Source of the DNA: Chondrus crispus
Taxonomy: Eukaryota > Rhodophyta > Florideophyceae > Gigartinales > Gigartinaceae
Direction of reading: 5' to 3'
Assembly (NCBI RefSeq): GCF_000350225.1
Contig: NW_005178653.1
Location: forward strand, 62,001 to 126,000
DNA: 64,000 nt
The position numbers and the translations under genes were made by a program. Shown here one piece after another: positions 1 to 10,436 of the stretch. A model generated the notes under the pieces. It did no database searches. It was given only the letters and a program-made list of their open reading frames with translations, and was not told the DNA's origin. Position 1 is the stretch's first letter. Every line of letters starts with the position of its first letter.

Positions 1-1353
1 ACTTCTGTACTGCGGAGTCGCAACTGTATAACACATAGAAGGCGTGTCCTCCTGCGACCCTGTTGTGCAAAACCACGCTTCGGGAGATTTGAAGACGGCC
101 GACAGTCGAGGCGTCAGTTGCACTGTACTGTAGTGCCAGATAAACTTTAGCTGTGGCGCATCTGGACCATAAACACCCTGCAGGAACGCTTGCGATTATC
201 TCGCAGTCTTCTCCCCACATTTGAAAGTGACATCAGTGGATATGTAGTGATGTGCCATCTACTACAGTACACTGTATTATAGTTGGCAGAGCTGCCCACC
301 GGCCACGATTCGACGCTCAGATGCACAGAATCATTCATGCTTGTCCTCGTCACCTCATGTGATTTAGTTCCACTTCTCAAACTACTGTCTGAAAAAACAC
401 AATCCTTTGTCAGGACCGGCCACCCTGAGGGTGGTTTTCACACTGTATGTCGTAGGCGCTACCCTTCGAAGGGTAGAGTCTCCATTGCTACATATGTCGA
501 CGACACTATTGGAACATTTTTCCTCACCTGCTTGCGAATTTTACGTTCTGTTCTGTAATTGATATTACCAAAACTTCCATTTCCCAGCTCGTCATCGAGC
601 TTCCCTTTGATAGGTGTTCATTGCTTTGCCTTCAAGTGGCTTGCAGGTACGGTACCCTTGGTACCTGATGCTTATTACTGTTCTGTACGTTTTCCCGCGC
701 TACTGTATCCTTGCAAATGCCTTTGTCGGTTTCCTTGATTAGTAGTGCTTTTGAGGTACCCTTCAAGGGTACATGAATTCATTGCATGTATAAAACAGAG
801 AGCGGAGGGGAGCAAGCTAAAGAGATATTTAATTTATAAATTTCTCCACGTACAGTACTGTCATCCATGTCTCGCAGACGTGATTCACCTCGCCACTTCA
901 CCATCTCGCGCCCCTGCTTGTCATCTTTGTGGCAGGACAGACTTGAACTAACTTTTCGTAACCTCGTGGTTTACGCTATCTATAGGCCGCGAAATGTTCT
1001 CCTCTCTCTTTCCGGGTGGCGAAAAGGTATAATCCCCATTGGCCACTTGCTCTCCTGAATTTATCCTTTTCGTCTGGTGACTCTCCGAACCTGGAAGGGG
1101 GTCTTCATACAGTGTAGACGTCTCTGTGGGACCTCTCTTAGTTTCGAAAACGCCCGTGGCCTCAGAGTGTCACCAGCACACTCGCAACGAACCAACATCT
1201 TCCAGGCCTCCAATGGCTCAACCGTCTTCCTCGTTCGTGGTTTTTCCGAAGCGCCGTTTATTTTCGTCATGTGTTACCCATTCGCCTCCTCGCTACATAC
1301 GTGCCCCAGTAGATTTACTATTCCTCTGTCTCTCGCCATAGGAGAGCATAGTC
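1..1353. other. Intergenic DNA with short palindromes and a dispersed repeat
   Basis: I see no convincing gene here; the short ORFs overlap on both strands and look random. About 18-100 resembles 4363-4446 (shared wording such as CACGCTTCGGGA), so it is one copy of a dispersed repeat. Three palindromes of the type TACCCTT..AAGGGTA or GGTACCCTTGGTACC lie at 459-476, 651-665 and 756-772. Confidence 0.5.
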
Positions 1354-1788
1354 TTGGAGACAAAATCTTCAAGAAACCGACCTCAAACGATGCCCTTGTT
1401 TGAACAGGTCGTCGGTAACAACGACAACCCATATCTCGTTGTGGCTTACGACAACGAAAACCATTTTGTCAACGCCACGAATTCCACGGATATGAACCTA
1501 TTCCTGAGCGATGCATTTACGGTGGGAAAGCTAGTTTCTGGCCCATTTCGAAGGGATTTGACCGAAAACAGAGACAACATCCTCATCACCTTCCTCTCTC
1601 TCCTGATTTTACTCATCATCGAGAGCACAGCTTCTGCATTTCTTCTTCGGACAAACAAAGGAAGGGTTGGGGTCTTCGGGTTTTCAGTCAAGCACGTCAT
1701 CGAACTCATTCAAGACTTCAACGTACACCATCTTTTTCACAAGAACACTAATTCACAAAACCACCTCAAACTCATACGAGGCTTCTGA
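1354..1788 (+). CDS. Hypothetical protein with one hydrophobic segment
   Basis: This 144-codon ORF is not recognised. Its only visible feature is a strongly hydrophobic stretch at about residues 76-98 (rich in Leu and Ile, with one Glu inside) that could span a membrane once. It is preceded by a polar N-terminal half with several Asn residues and followed by a basic tail. A second Met at residue 13 is an equally possible start. A minus-strand ORF (1446-1709) overlaps it, and no TATA-like element is obvious upstream. It may be a chance ORF or the remnant of a membrane protein gene. Confidence 0.22.
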   Translation: METKSSRNRPQTMPLFEQVVGNNDNPYLVVAYDNENHFVNATNSTDMNLFLSDAFTVGKLVSGPFRRDLTENRDNILITFLSLLILLIIESTASAFLLRTNKGRVGVFGFSVKHVIELIQDFNVHHLFHKNTNSQNHLKLIRGF

Positions 1789-3512
1789 TATTCGCATTTT
1801 CCATCCTCTCATTCGTCTTTTGTGTAGAAGTGGCAATCATCTTCCTCACAAACCCTGAGCTGAGGCCCGTTTCAAACGACATGGTTAGCTTTCGAATTGT
1901 ACAACCTGTCCTGGTCTCGACATCTCATCTTTACTTCCACATCCGCACCTCAGCGAACAGACCTTGCATGTCAGCCAATTTGGTGGGTGTTCGTCAGGGT
2001 TCAACAAGAATCAGCGCTTGCGTGATGGTTCTGGTGCGACGTGTGGTGGCATGTGAAGGACGGGGAAAGGTAAGGGAGGACTCAACTCGCGTCCGCTTCT
2101 CTCTCCTGGCAAGTCGATGGGCATGGTGATGCCCCCCGCCCTCTGCCAGGGCGGGGCAATTTTTTAATCCCTCCGCCGCGTGCGCCGCCTTTCGTTTCGG
2201 TGTCCTCCTGTCCCCTCATGCATGTGTGTCCCAAGGAAAAAAATTACCCGCCAGTATCGGCCTACTGTCTCCTGTGGCGCCTCTAGAAATATGCTACGGG
2301 ATCTAGACCTAGCTAAACACCTGAACCTGCCTTGCAGGTGCAACAACGATGTACGGTAAGGCCAGGCCGCGAGACAGCATACAGAAGTAGGCAGACGTAT
2401 TGGGGATTGGCGACGAGAAGGAAGTCATGAAGTATTTGCAGATGGCCGTTCACAGCATGTCAGAAATCGACATAAAGCTGATGCGTATTGAGGCCCGAAA
2501 CCATAAACTTGGAAGACCGTACGGTGGATTGTCCGGGCTAGCCGCAGACGGAGGGAGCTATACTCGGGCTGTCGCGGCGATGCGTTGGGGGGTCTGCCAG
2601 GATGAGAGTGAGAGAGATGAGTTAATTAACAGGTGGAAGAGCATAGGGTTGAGCTGTTAGGAAAGGAGTCTGCGCTGAAGGAGGACGCCAGGCTCGCCAG
2701 CGAGAACATAGACGTAAACGAAGCGGCACACGTTCGTCTCGCTCGCGGAGGCCTGGAAGGAGCAGGAGCACCACTGCCGAAAGACAGAGACGAGCTGACG
2801 GGCTATTGCGCAGTCGCGGACAGTGAGCGCAGTGGGCAAGTGCACAAACGTCTACCAGTCGAGCACTATAGAGTTGCAAGGCCCCGAGGACGTCGGATGA
2901 GACGAAAGTGTCCGGCCCGAGAGCCCGAGCGGAGAGAAACGGGTATGCTGGGGAAGCAACGTACGGACTTCCAAGGCTCCAGCAGATGGGAATGCAACAA
3001 GCTATTTGCTTGTGTTAGCCATCTCCACTATACTTCAACGGCACAGTTGGGAAGTCGTAAAGGCTTGTCTTCCTCTTTTACGATGGGACCATATTCGCAA
3101 TGCTTGCGAGGAGCAATGAACCATGCCTGAGGCCATGGTATGGTGTGATAATACACCGCAGCTAACCGCAGTTAGCGATATGTGAACAGCGGGTTCTTCA
3201 TTCCCTTCTAACACGTCAAAAATCGACTGCAGTCCAGTATCGCACTTGCTGTAGGACAGAAGCGAAACTTTAAACATAGTGATTCCCACGAAAACACAAA
3301 CTCATGATTGCTAAATTTGAGTCGAGGAGCAGTCGTCTATGTCTTTAAAAACTTCAGATCAAACGGGCCGAGCTTCCCCAAACGGCCAACAAGGAGAGGT
3401 GAGGCACACCCAATTCTCCGACAACAAGTGAATTCAAATTTACTCACACAGCATCTTCAAGTTTCAATCAATGCATATCACTGCATCTAAAAAGGTGGAT
3501 TTCTACATCTCC
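1789..3512. other. Intergenic DNA with two weak overlapping ORFs
   Basis: Two overlapping plus-strand ORFs (2400-2660, 86 codons; 2633-3130, 165 codons) are Arg- and Glu-rich and unrecognised, so I do not call them genes. A GC hairpin (CCCCGCCCT at 2134-2142, AGGGCGGGG at 2148-2156) is followed by a T run. About 3010-3060 resembles 4806-4856, sharing GGAAGTCGTAAAGGCTT, so a second dispersed repeat family is present. Confidence 0.4.
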
Positions 3513-4100
3513 CTACTCACTTGGGGCAGCCACACATCGATCGCCGCGGCAAACGGGGCAGAAAGGCGGGCGACGCCCAGTGAAGGACCCAATGCCACAC
3601 GAGATGCGCCCGCACTTGCCGGCATACGAGCGCTGGAAATTAACCGACGTCCTCGCAAGCGTGCAAGGGCCTCCACTTTTGCAGTTTGTAACGCACACCG
3701 ACAGCGCCCTTCTACATGTCACGGAACAGTCCCGGAGTATCTTCCTCAAGCTATCCGGAACGCACTTACAGAACCGCCCGTCCCGAATCGACTTCCTCGC
3801 CGCAAGGCATCTGCACTTGAGGGCACACATTCTGAAATGTTTCGTACATAAAGACTCGCAGTTGGTGTTGTTTGGTTGCTCTTCTATCTCCGATGTCCAC
3901 CGCCCTTGCACTGTATACCTGACGGAACATGTCGCAGGTGGCCTGAAGCAGCAGTCAGGGTGAGTAGGCGTAGGAGTGCCGCCGCACCTCTTGTCAACTC
4001 GGGCGTTGTACAAGCATCGCCCTTCCTCTTGCAGTGCGTGCGTAGAGAAGAAGAACAAAGAGGCAATAGCAGCCACAAAGATGGAGATGGTTGAGTGCAT
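3513..4100 (-). CDS. Secreted cysteine-rich protein
   Basis: This 195-aa protein starts with a clear signal peptide. A hydrophobic run fills residues 5-20, and THA at about 20-22 suggests cleavage near residue 22. The mature part holds 22 cysteines, an even number, spaced in clusters (CC, CxC, CxxC) as in disulphide-knitted extracellular proteins. There is no membrane segment after the signal, so it is probably secreted or in the cell wall. The family is not recognised. The start is the first ATG after a TATA box about 115 nt upstream, and no intron is needed. Plus-strand ORFs over the same DNA are shadows. A real gene is likely because signal peptide, cysteine pattern and promoter agree; the function is unknown. 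Confidence 0.72.
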   Translation of the reverse strand: MHSTISIFVAAIASLFFFSTHALQEEGRCLYNARVDKRCGGTPTPTHPDCCFRPPATCSVRYTVQGRWTSEIEEQPNNTNCESLCTKHFRMCALKCRCLAARKSIRDGRFCKCVPDSLRKILRDCSVTCRRALSVCVTNCKSGGPCTLARTSVNFQRSYAGKCGRISCGIGSFTGRRPPFCPVCRGDRCVAAPSE

Positions 4101-4213
4101 CCTGCGAAGGTTGGTTCTTACTCTTCTCTGAGTTCAACTGGAACGGTGGTGGCACTTCTTTAGCTGCAGAAGATGAGTAGGAACGGGAAATGGTGATCTT
4201 TATTACATGCGCT

Positions 4214-4222
4214 GCTTTATAT
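4214..4222 (-). promoter_or_regulatory. TATA box of the cysteine-rich secreted protein gene
   Basis: The minus strand reads TATATAAAG, about 115 nt upstream of the ATG at 4100. The spacing resembles the 112-nt TATA-to-ATG distance of the duplicated secreted-protein genes at 11,246 and 29,541. Confidence 0.6.
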
Positions 4223-6130
4223 AGGGTTTGCACCACGCTATCGCTAAGAAGAAAAATGTTGGGTGGGAGGTTCAAACCCAGGAAAGTCGTCCAATTCTGA
4301 TTGAGCCTGTCGCACATCAGAAAAGTACCCCAAATGGGAATGAAGCCACTTGTGTGGTACCGGTTCACAACTGCAAAACACATACAAAGCGTCCCACTGC
4401 GACCCTCTTGTGCAAAATCACGCTTCGGGATATTTGAAGATCGCCTTATCCAAGGAATCCAGATTAAGAGGACCATGTCACTTGATTGTTTATCTGTGGC
4501 AGGAGACCGACAACCAATCCTCATGCAGAGTCTGGAACAGAGTTCTTGCAGAGATCAGCTGAGGGTGTTCTGACTTACCCTTCCAAGGGGAAGTCATGGA
4601 GCCTGAACGATGCTTCCCTAAGTAGAGTCCGAGAACAACTTCAAAAGTGGCAAGACAGTCTTGAGCGTCCTCAGAGACGAAGGCAGGAAAATTGCAACGC
4701 TGAGCTAATATCACAAATTGATGCACAACTGGAATGGTTCCACTATTGACACAGCCGCACGGCTGACGTTTTACGAGAGTATCCTTCATTCCATACACGG
4801 GGTTCATGTGTTAGCCGACTCACTAGACTTCAGCGGCATAGCTAGGAAGTCGTAAAGGCTTTCGCTGGCCAAGAGAGATGAAGCGAAGTGAGTATGCAAT
4901 CAAAAGGAATATCTCGCGAGAATCCCTAGTACAGTACTGTAACATGGACGGGATCTCAGCATTTCGCCGCTGTGGCGTCCAATACGGCGGACACGCTTAC
5001 CACATCGCCAATGAAATGGCGACACCTTGCATAGGGTTTTGACCATGGCGGAAGCAGGCAACGTTTCATCTCATACCCCTGTGCCGTCGGGGTGGTTGGG
5101 GGTGTCTACTGAAAACGTCGCATGAATTGATTGATAGAGTTGGTGGAGATGAGATCAAGCCATGACAGCAAGACATGGACAGTGGCACAAGCTGGCAAGG
5201 CTCCCATGAGGGCAATAACAGCGAGCAGAATACAGTATATTCATGAGAATATACATGTACCATAGCGAGGGCAAGTTATCATTCTGAAGATGCTACCCAA
5301 GGGTAAATATTCAATAAGAGCAACGTGCGGATACGTACGTACTGTTTGTTACCGTGTGTCAGTGTGTGCTGTACATGATCGACTCAACTGGACCACTAGC
5401 TTGCCTGCGGCAAGTGTCCTTCACTTTTGCAGAGATCGAGACTCCGTGCTTGTTGCACCAAACCTGCACTTCGGTTTTTATGGGCATCTCTCCAATGGTG
5501 AGGACCTCATGTTTTCAGGAAGAAGATGTCAGAAGAAAAATCTGAAAGCCGCCGTTCAGAGCGCAATTCTTTCAGAATCTTGCAGAGGAAGAGTTTCAAG
5601 GACTAAATATGCCCTTAGGCTCTCACGGAACCAGGGGAAGGATACCCAAACCGTCATTAGTACTCTTGTTGCGATATGTGTAATGTGACAGAAACCATCA
5701 ATCATGACAAGGCCTTATGGGCGCAGCCATCGTCCTTTGGTTAGCTAAACGAAGCCGTTCCTCAGTTCACGGTGCACATCACAGTTTATTGAACTGATAA
5801 TTACTATTCTGCTTACGACGGCGTCGCGAAGTAGCGCACATATTCTCACCCTACCTCTCTGAGAGGTAGTTGCCATAAAGTGGGTGACCTGGTCTCAGGA
5901 TGAGCGTCAGCCCTTCGCAATAATCTCTCAGATTTGGTATTTCTCCGACCCGAGCTATTGGAAAGATGCTCATTCTCATACCAACTCCATACTCCACTAT
6001 CACTGTCCATGTACGAGTCATACCTGAAGACGGTCCGCTTTGAACTGTTTCGACAACGGACTTCACATTTCAACGATGCACTTTTCATTACGCCAATGTA
6101 GTTATAGCTCGCAGAAATCTGTTACTCTTT
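4223..6130. other. Intergenic DNA
   Basis: I see no supported gene. It contains the second copies of two dispersed repeats (4363-4446 matching 18-100; 4806-4856 matching 3010-3060). ORFs of 70-130 codons overlap each other on both strands and show no recognisable domain or biased composition. Confidence 0.4.
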
Positions 6131-7081
6131 CTAGAGGGCACGCGATAAGGATGTCTTGCATGAGAGCACACAGTGGCGGGACGTAGACCACTGGCATCTA
6201 CAAAAACGTATGCAGCATCTCGTGATTATGCGATTCCGTTGTCCACGACGGAACCGGCCTCGAGAGTTTCGAGGACGTATGCACCTCCTTATCTGGCGAG
6301 AGCAAAATGATCTGCTTCTCCGACGCCCTCGTTCACGGCTTGATTCTGGAGCTATAGAATGAGACGGGCTCGTAGACGCAACTGCTGGCGTGATTGAGAT
6401 AGCAACAGTATCAGGGGTAATAGAAGCGGTCGGAGAGTCTTCCGGAGAGCTCGATGGAGAGGCAGAAACGGTCGCAGACGTATTCGGAGAAGAAGAAGGA
6501 GAGGGTGTCGAGAAAGCGGGTGACGAGCTGCTCGGACTTGGGGTGACTGTGCCTGCGTCCGTTGGTGCCTGGCTCGGCGCCATCCCCGAGGCTGCACAGA
6601 AAATCCGTCCTGCTTCGCCCATGAACATTTGCGAAAACACATTGCCATCAGTGTCATCTGCGCACTGCGCTTCCGAAAGAGTGGCGAGTCCAGAAATGAA
6701 CTCAGGCGTGGTCTCCTGCAGGAACAATTCAAGATACTGTCTTGAACAGGTGCCGGTGCTGTCAAAATCGAGCCTGCGCGTCCCTGTGGAGCTTTGACAA
6801 GAGTCGCAATCTCCTACGGTAGACACGGTTCCGTCGACTTGGCAGGCAAAGCCAGATTCCGTCCTGCTAACAAGCTCTGTGTCGAGCGTTGTCACGCACA
6901 CCTCTGGGCAGCCGCTGATCGTCAAACCTGTGTTGCATGGCACGCCGATGGCTTCACAGATTCTGTTGATTGTGGGGAGTCTTGTGTTGATAGAATCGAT
7001 TTGAGAGTGCGCCGGGAGAGCAGATAAGACCCATGCCGTGAGCAGGACGATGAGACGTATCGCGGTTATCCTTACGGCCAT
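6131..7081 (-). CDS. Secreted Ser/Thr/Pro-rich protein, 3' end uncertain
   Basis: From the ATG at 7081 the protein is 316 aa. A signal peptide lies at residues 1-26 (basic start, Leu/Val core, ALPAHS cleavage region). A cysteine-bearing domain follows at about 27-165. A low-complexity Ser/Thr/Pro stalk at about 170-250 probably carries O-glycans. The frame is also open to an ATG at 7186, which would add 35 residues in front of the signal peptide; I prefer 7081 because it puts the signal at the N-terminus. The last 65 residues turn abruptly Arg- and Cys-rich, unlike the rest, so the true 3' end may use another frame through an unseen intron or a frameshift near 6340. Probably extracellular; the family is not recognised. 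Confidence 0.6.
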   Translation of the reverse strand: MAVRITAIRLIVLLTAWVLSALPAHSQIDSINTRLPTINRICEAIGVPCNTGLTISGCPEVCVTTLDTELVSRTESGFACQVDGTVSTVGDCDSCQSSTGTRRLDFDSTGTCSRQYLELFLQETTPEFISGLATLSEAQCADDTDGNVFSQMFMGEAGRIFCAASGMAPSQAPTDAGTVTPSPSSSSPAFSTPSPSSSPNTSATVSASPSSSPEDSPTASITPDTVAISITPAVASTSPSHSIAPESSRERGRRRSRSFCSRQIRRCIRPRNSRGRFRRGQRNRIITRCCIRFCRCQWSTSRHCVLSCKTSLSRAL

Positions 7082-7249
7082 TTTTGACTTGACTGTGAGC
7101 GGGGAAGAAGACGCAAACCTCAGACAAGACACTCCTCTTTGGATGCACTCCCTGAAGCAAATTGTACTCTTTGCACAACTTATCAAAATGAAAGTAGGGC
7201 TCGACAGTCAGCAGTGGACACGTTTCTTTGCGGCACAGTCTGCGGTCAA

Positions 7250-7257
7250 TATATACC
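7250..7257 (-). promoter_or_regulatory. Candidate TATA box
   Basis: The minus strand reads GGTATATA, 64 nt upstream of the ATG at 7186 and 169 nt upstream of the preferred ATG at 7081. It fits a core promoter for the secreted Ser/Thr/Pro-rich protein. Confidence 0.4.
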
Positions 7258-7774
7258 AAGTTCTGTGAGCGATGTGAGCATTCGTCTTTCGATTCTCTTC
7301 CAGTCACATGCACGGACCCACAGTACCCTATAAGTACCAAGGGTACAAGGGTACTGTATTGCGGACGCGATGGGCATTACTGAACGTGATTGTGGAGGAT
7401 CTACCCTTGAAGGGTACTTCTCTGCGAACAAGTGGTACATTTTCACGAGGCGAAGGCGCGGAATGAATATGTAAGAAGGCGCTCTGCGCCTGAGCATGTC
7501 TCATAAAACATTGTTGCGTGATGCTACTGTACGTAATGGTGGACGTTTCAGGAACTGAATCGTAATATGTACGGTATATCTAGCTCCGCTATCCTTTATA
7601 AATAATTTAGATATGACACTGTCTAACATCATGCAGCAATATAATTGAATACAGACGCAAGGCTAATGTGGAACGCTTCGTTCGTACACTATGTACATCT
7701 ATGTCATTTACGTGGACCCTTACTCAACAAGAAAGGGTTTGTTTCGGGTTGACGAATCGATTATCGACACAATG

Positions 7775-7796
7775 TACAGTACCCTAGGGTACTGTA
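7775..7796. repeat. 22-bp perfect palindrome
   Basis: TACAGTACCCTAGGGTACTG plus TA reads the same on both strands with no spacer. It is the longest perfect member of the GTACCC..GGGTAC motif class in the window. Confidence 0.8.
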
Positions 7797-8092
7797 GCAT
7801 TCGGTAAAGTTTAAGTTGGGCGAGTACTTCCGCGGAAGGCAGACTACTTGTCGCGTGTTGTTAAACAGGAGCTTAGGCGTAGGATAACGTCCAGTCCAGC
7901 ACGTTTTTGCTGCTTATCTAGGCTTCGGTGCGTAGATACAGCACAGCACATGGATAAAGCACAGTATGGTATACTGTACCCTTGGTACTGACTGTAGTGA
8001 GCAATGCTTCAGTAGGTATCTCTATTCGCGTCGACAAGGAGCCTCCCGTGTAACATCGGCACAAGTAGCAATATCTACACCATACGGTATGC

Positions 8093-8153
8093 ACGGTATT
8101 ACAGATGATACCGTAGTGGTGTAGGCCCTACACCACTATCATCTGTAATACCG
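8093..8153. repeat. Hairpin 1 of an adjacent pair
   Basis: The left arm beginning ACGGTATTACAGATGA and the right arm ending TCATCTGTAATACCGT are reverse complements, continuing inward through TAGTGGTGTAGG and CCTACACCACTA. The left arm has about 5 extra bases. One base separates it from the next hairpin. Confidence 0.85.
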
Positions 8154-8154
8154 T

Positions 8155-8209
8155 CCTAGTAACCACCGCAGCTAGCCTACAGTGTAGGCTAGCTGTGGTG
8201 GTTACTAGG
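8155..8209. repeat. Hairpin 2 of an adjacent pair
   Basis: Two 26-bp arms (8155-8180 and 8184-8209), beginning CCTAGTAACCACC and ending GGTGGTTACTAGG, flank a 3-nt loop with one mismatch. It sits directly beside hairpin 1 but is unrelated in sequence. Confidence 0.88.
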
Positions 8210-8882
8210 GCTTGCTGGGAACATCCTACGTGCATGACGGATCTACTAACGATAAGCACGTGAATACTGTATCCTTGAAACAACACAACGTGCTTATATA
8301 TATATAGTACAGTACGGCAGTACGCAGGGCATTGCAAGAAGTGCTGTACTGTAGCTCAAATACACATGCTGTAGAATTTCTCCATGCCGCCCTGAATCTC
8401 GTTCTCGCGCGCCGGAATCGCAGGCTGCGACAGAGAGAGCGACGCGGGGACTGCACGCTCTTCCGCTGTGCAAGTGGGGTGAACCCCATCACAGGTTTCG
8501 TACAGTAGATGGTGCGGTACCGGCCGCACGGGCAGGCCCAAACGGGATGATTCAGTCGCGTGTGCAGTGACACAACCGACCAGCCAAGGCAACACGTTCA
8601 TGGAGATGCCTGCACACGGAAGGCGAAGACGGTGCAGTCGTGCACAAGGCAGCGACACGACCGCACGCGAGGGTTTTCACGGAGGGAAAGTCGGTCACAA
8701 GATGAGGAGAGGCACGTCTCCTAGGGCGAAGGGCGGGGGGTAGGGGCGGGGGAGGTGGGGGCTGGCTTCGATTCAAAAACGGTACCCTTGGGTACTGTAC
8801 CCTAGTAGACCGCATCAGGCGTAAGGCGCTGGTCGTCGCGAGACGTGGTGTGTTTCTGCGTAGTGGCGCGGAAGATGTAGAA

Positions 8883-8955
8883 TTGCCCTCAATCTTATAA
8901 GAGCGTCTTAGGATACGCCCTGCGGGCGTAAAGTTTATCCTAAGATTGAGGGCAA
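8883..8955. repeat. Inverted repeat with nested hairpins
   Basis: 15-bp arms TTGCCCTCAATCTTA (8883-8897) and TAAGATTGAGGGCAA (8941-8955) enclose a second inverted repeat (TACGCCC / GGGCGTA, 8914-8930). Confidence 0.85.
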
Positions 8956-9729
8956 CATGCCGTCTTGCTGCTTCCGTCTCACGAAGGCGCGCCGGCAACG
9001 AGGGAGGGACATGAGATTCCGATTTCTCTCCAGTAAATTTACAAATGTAAAGCTGTACATGTACACAGTACTGTACCACTCGAAGGGCAACCTTGCAGTG
9101 TACCCTGCAAATTCACTACAGTACAGTATTGCTAAACTGTCCTTAGTCATACTGCGTGCTACACGCATGACAAGTGTACCATAGGCCAGATAGAAGCTCT
9201 CTGCGGCCACGTGGCCAGCGTGTCAGTGTGCCCTGCACAGTGTGCAGTGCTGTGCACAGGAATGGAGTACCCTTAGGGTACCTTCAAAGGTACCAGGCAC
9301 GTCGCGATGCTGCTTGAACGCGACACAACAGCCAAACTCGTCTCTTCCTCTCATCCACTGGCTGCTACAAGTACGCCAACAGCTGGTAGACGCAAAGAGA
9401 ACATGCGAAACAGCCTTGCGTACAGTAGCAGCCGCGGAAGCAACAACCCTCACCATACCCTTGGTACTGTATTGCGCCAAAAACTGATCGCAGAAGCGCA
9501 GTTTCTAACCACTCGCCCGACCATGTACAGTAGGCGGAGTACAATAACAATACCGCCGCAGCACAAACGGCAAAAAGTATGGCGGCAACCACACGCCGCA
9601 AATGCATTCAAGTCCGCTATCACTACCCTTGAATGGTACAGTACCTGCACGACACACTACAAAAAGGAGAACCCAAACTTCGGCGAATACCAACGACGGA
9701 CCAATACGCAAACATTTTCACCAAACCAC

Positions 9730-9784
9730 TTTTGTGTTTTTGTACAGTGTGGCCCTGAGGGCCACACTGTACAAAAACACAAAA
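9730..9784. repeat. 55-bp perfect hairpin
   Basis: Two perfect 26-bp arms (9730-9755 and 9759-9784) flank the 3-nt loop TGA. The arms begin TTTTGTGTTTTTGTAC and end GTACAAAAACACAAAA. Confidence 0.92.
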
Positions 9785-10436
9785 CCAACATGTACATTCG
9801 CCTACTACCAACTTGCGCAAACCAGCACTCACGTCCAGGGGGGATTGCGGTTCCATCCAGAACCCAAGAACGACGCTCGGCCAACCTGCACAACCCCAAC
9901 GCACACAAGCAGTTTTATCCAGAGGCAAGTAAGGCAGGCACCTTGAATAAGGCAACGCCAATAAGGTAAGCCTCTGACCTGTACAATAAAGTCGCCGCTG
10001 ATCACCTGCTCCTGGGAGGATCGAGGTCATCGGTGCTCATGGAATCTCTCAGACCACGCTCGGATAAACACTGGAAGGTAGTTATAACTGTAGGCACATA
10101 GATGGTGCATTCAAAGCCTACCAATAGCTAGACGGGCCAGGGCCCAAAGTCTTTCAGTGAGCTTGTTGTTTTTTCTTACAATCATATGATTTTCACTGTT
10201 TGCATGTCAACCTTCTCTGAGAATCTCTTTTCTCATTGCAGTCGCTTGTCATTTGCGGGACACGAAATAAAGTTTCTCATTGCGTGAAAAAAGAGGCAAG
10301 CCTGCTGTCTGCTTTTTATTGATAACTGCAGTGTGAAGGTTTCCTGCTTTTACTACTGTTAGAATTGATTAAATTGGGTTTTTTGAACAACACTTATTCT
10401 CGGTCAAGATCAAGCGGGACCTCTCCAAAAATCTCC

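Larger units (their letters stand above)
7258..10092. other. Palindrome-rich intergenic DNA
   Basis: No supported gene. The long ORFs (such as 9307-9969 plus and 8552-9079 minus) run through perfect inverted repeats or low-complexity Pro/Arg DNA and look accidental. The stretch is packed with inverted repeats, listed separately, and with GTAC-type and TACCCTT/AAGGGTA palindromes at 7322-7357, 7401-7417, 7775-7796, 8781-8805, 9267-9292 and about 9622-9641. Confidence 0.5.

Noticed and set aside
2134-2166. Hairpin plus T run like a bacterial intrinsic terminator
   Set aside because: The window is clearly eukaryotic and no gene ends just before it.
9307-9969. 220-codon plus-strand ORF
   Set aside because: It runs through a perfect 55-bp hairpin and low-complexity A/C-rich DNA; no domain and no bias typical of coding.
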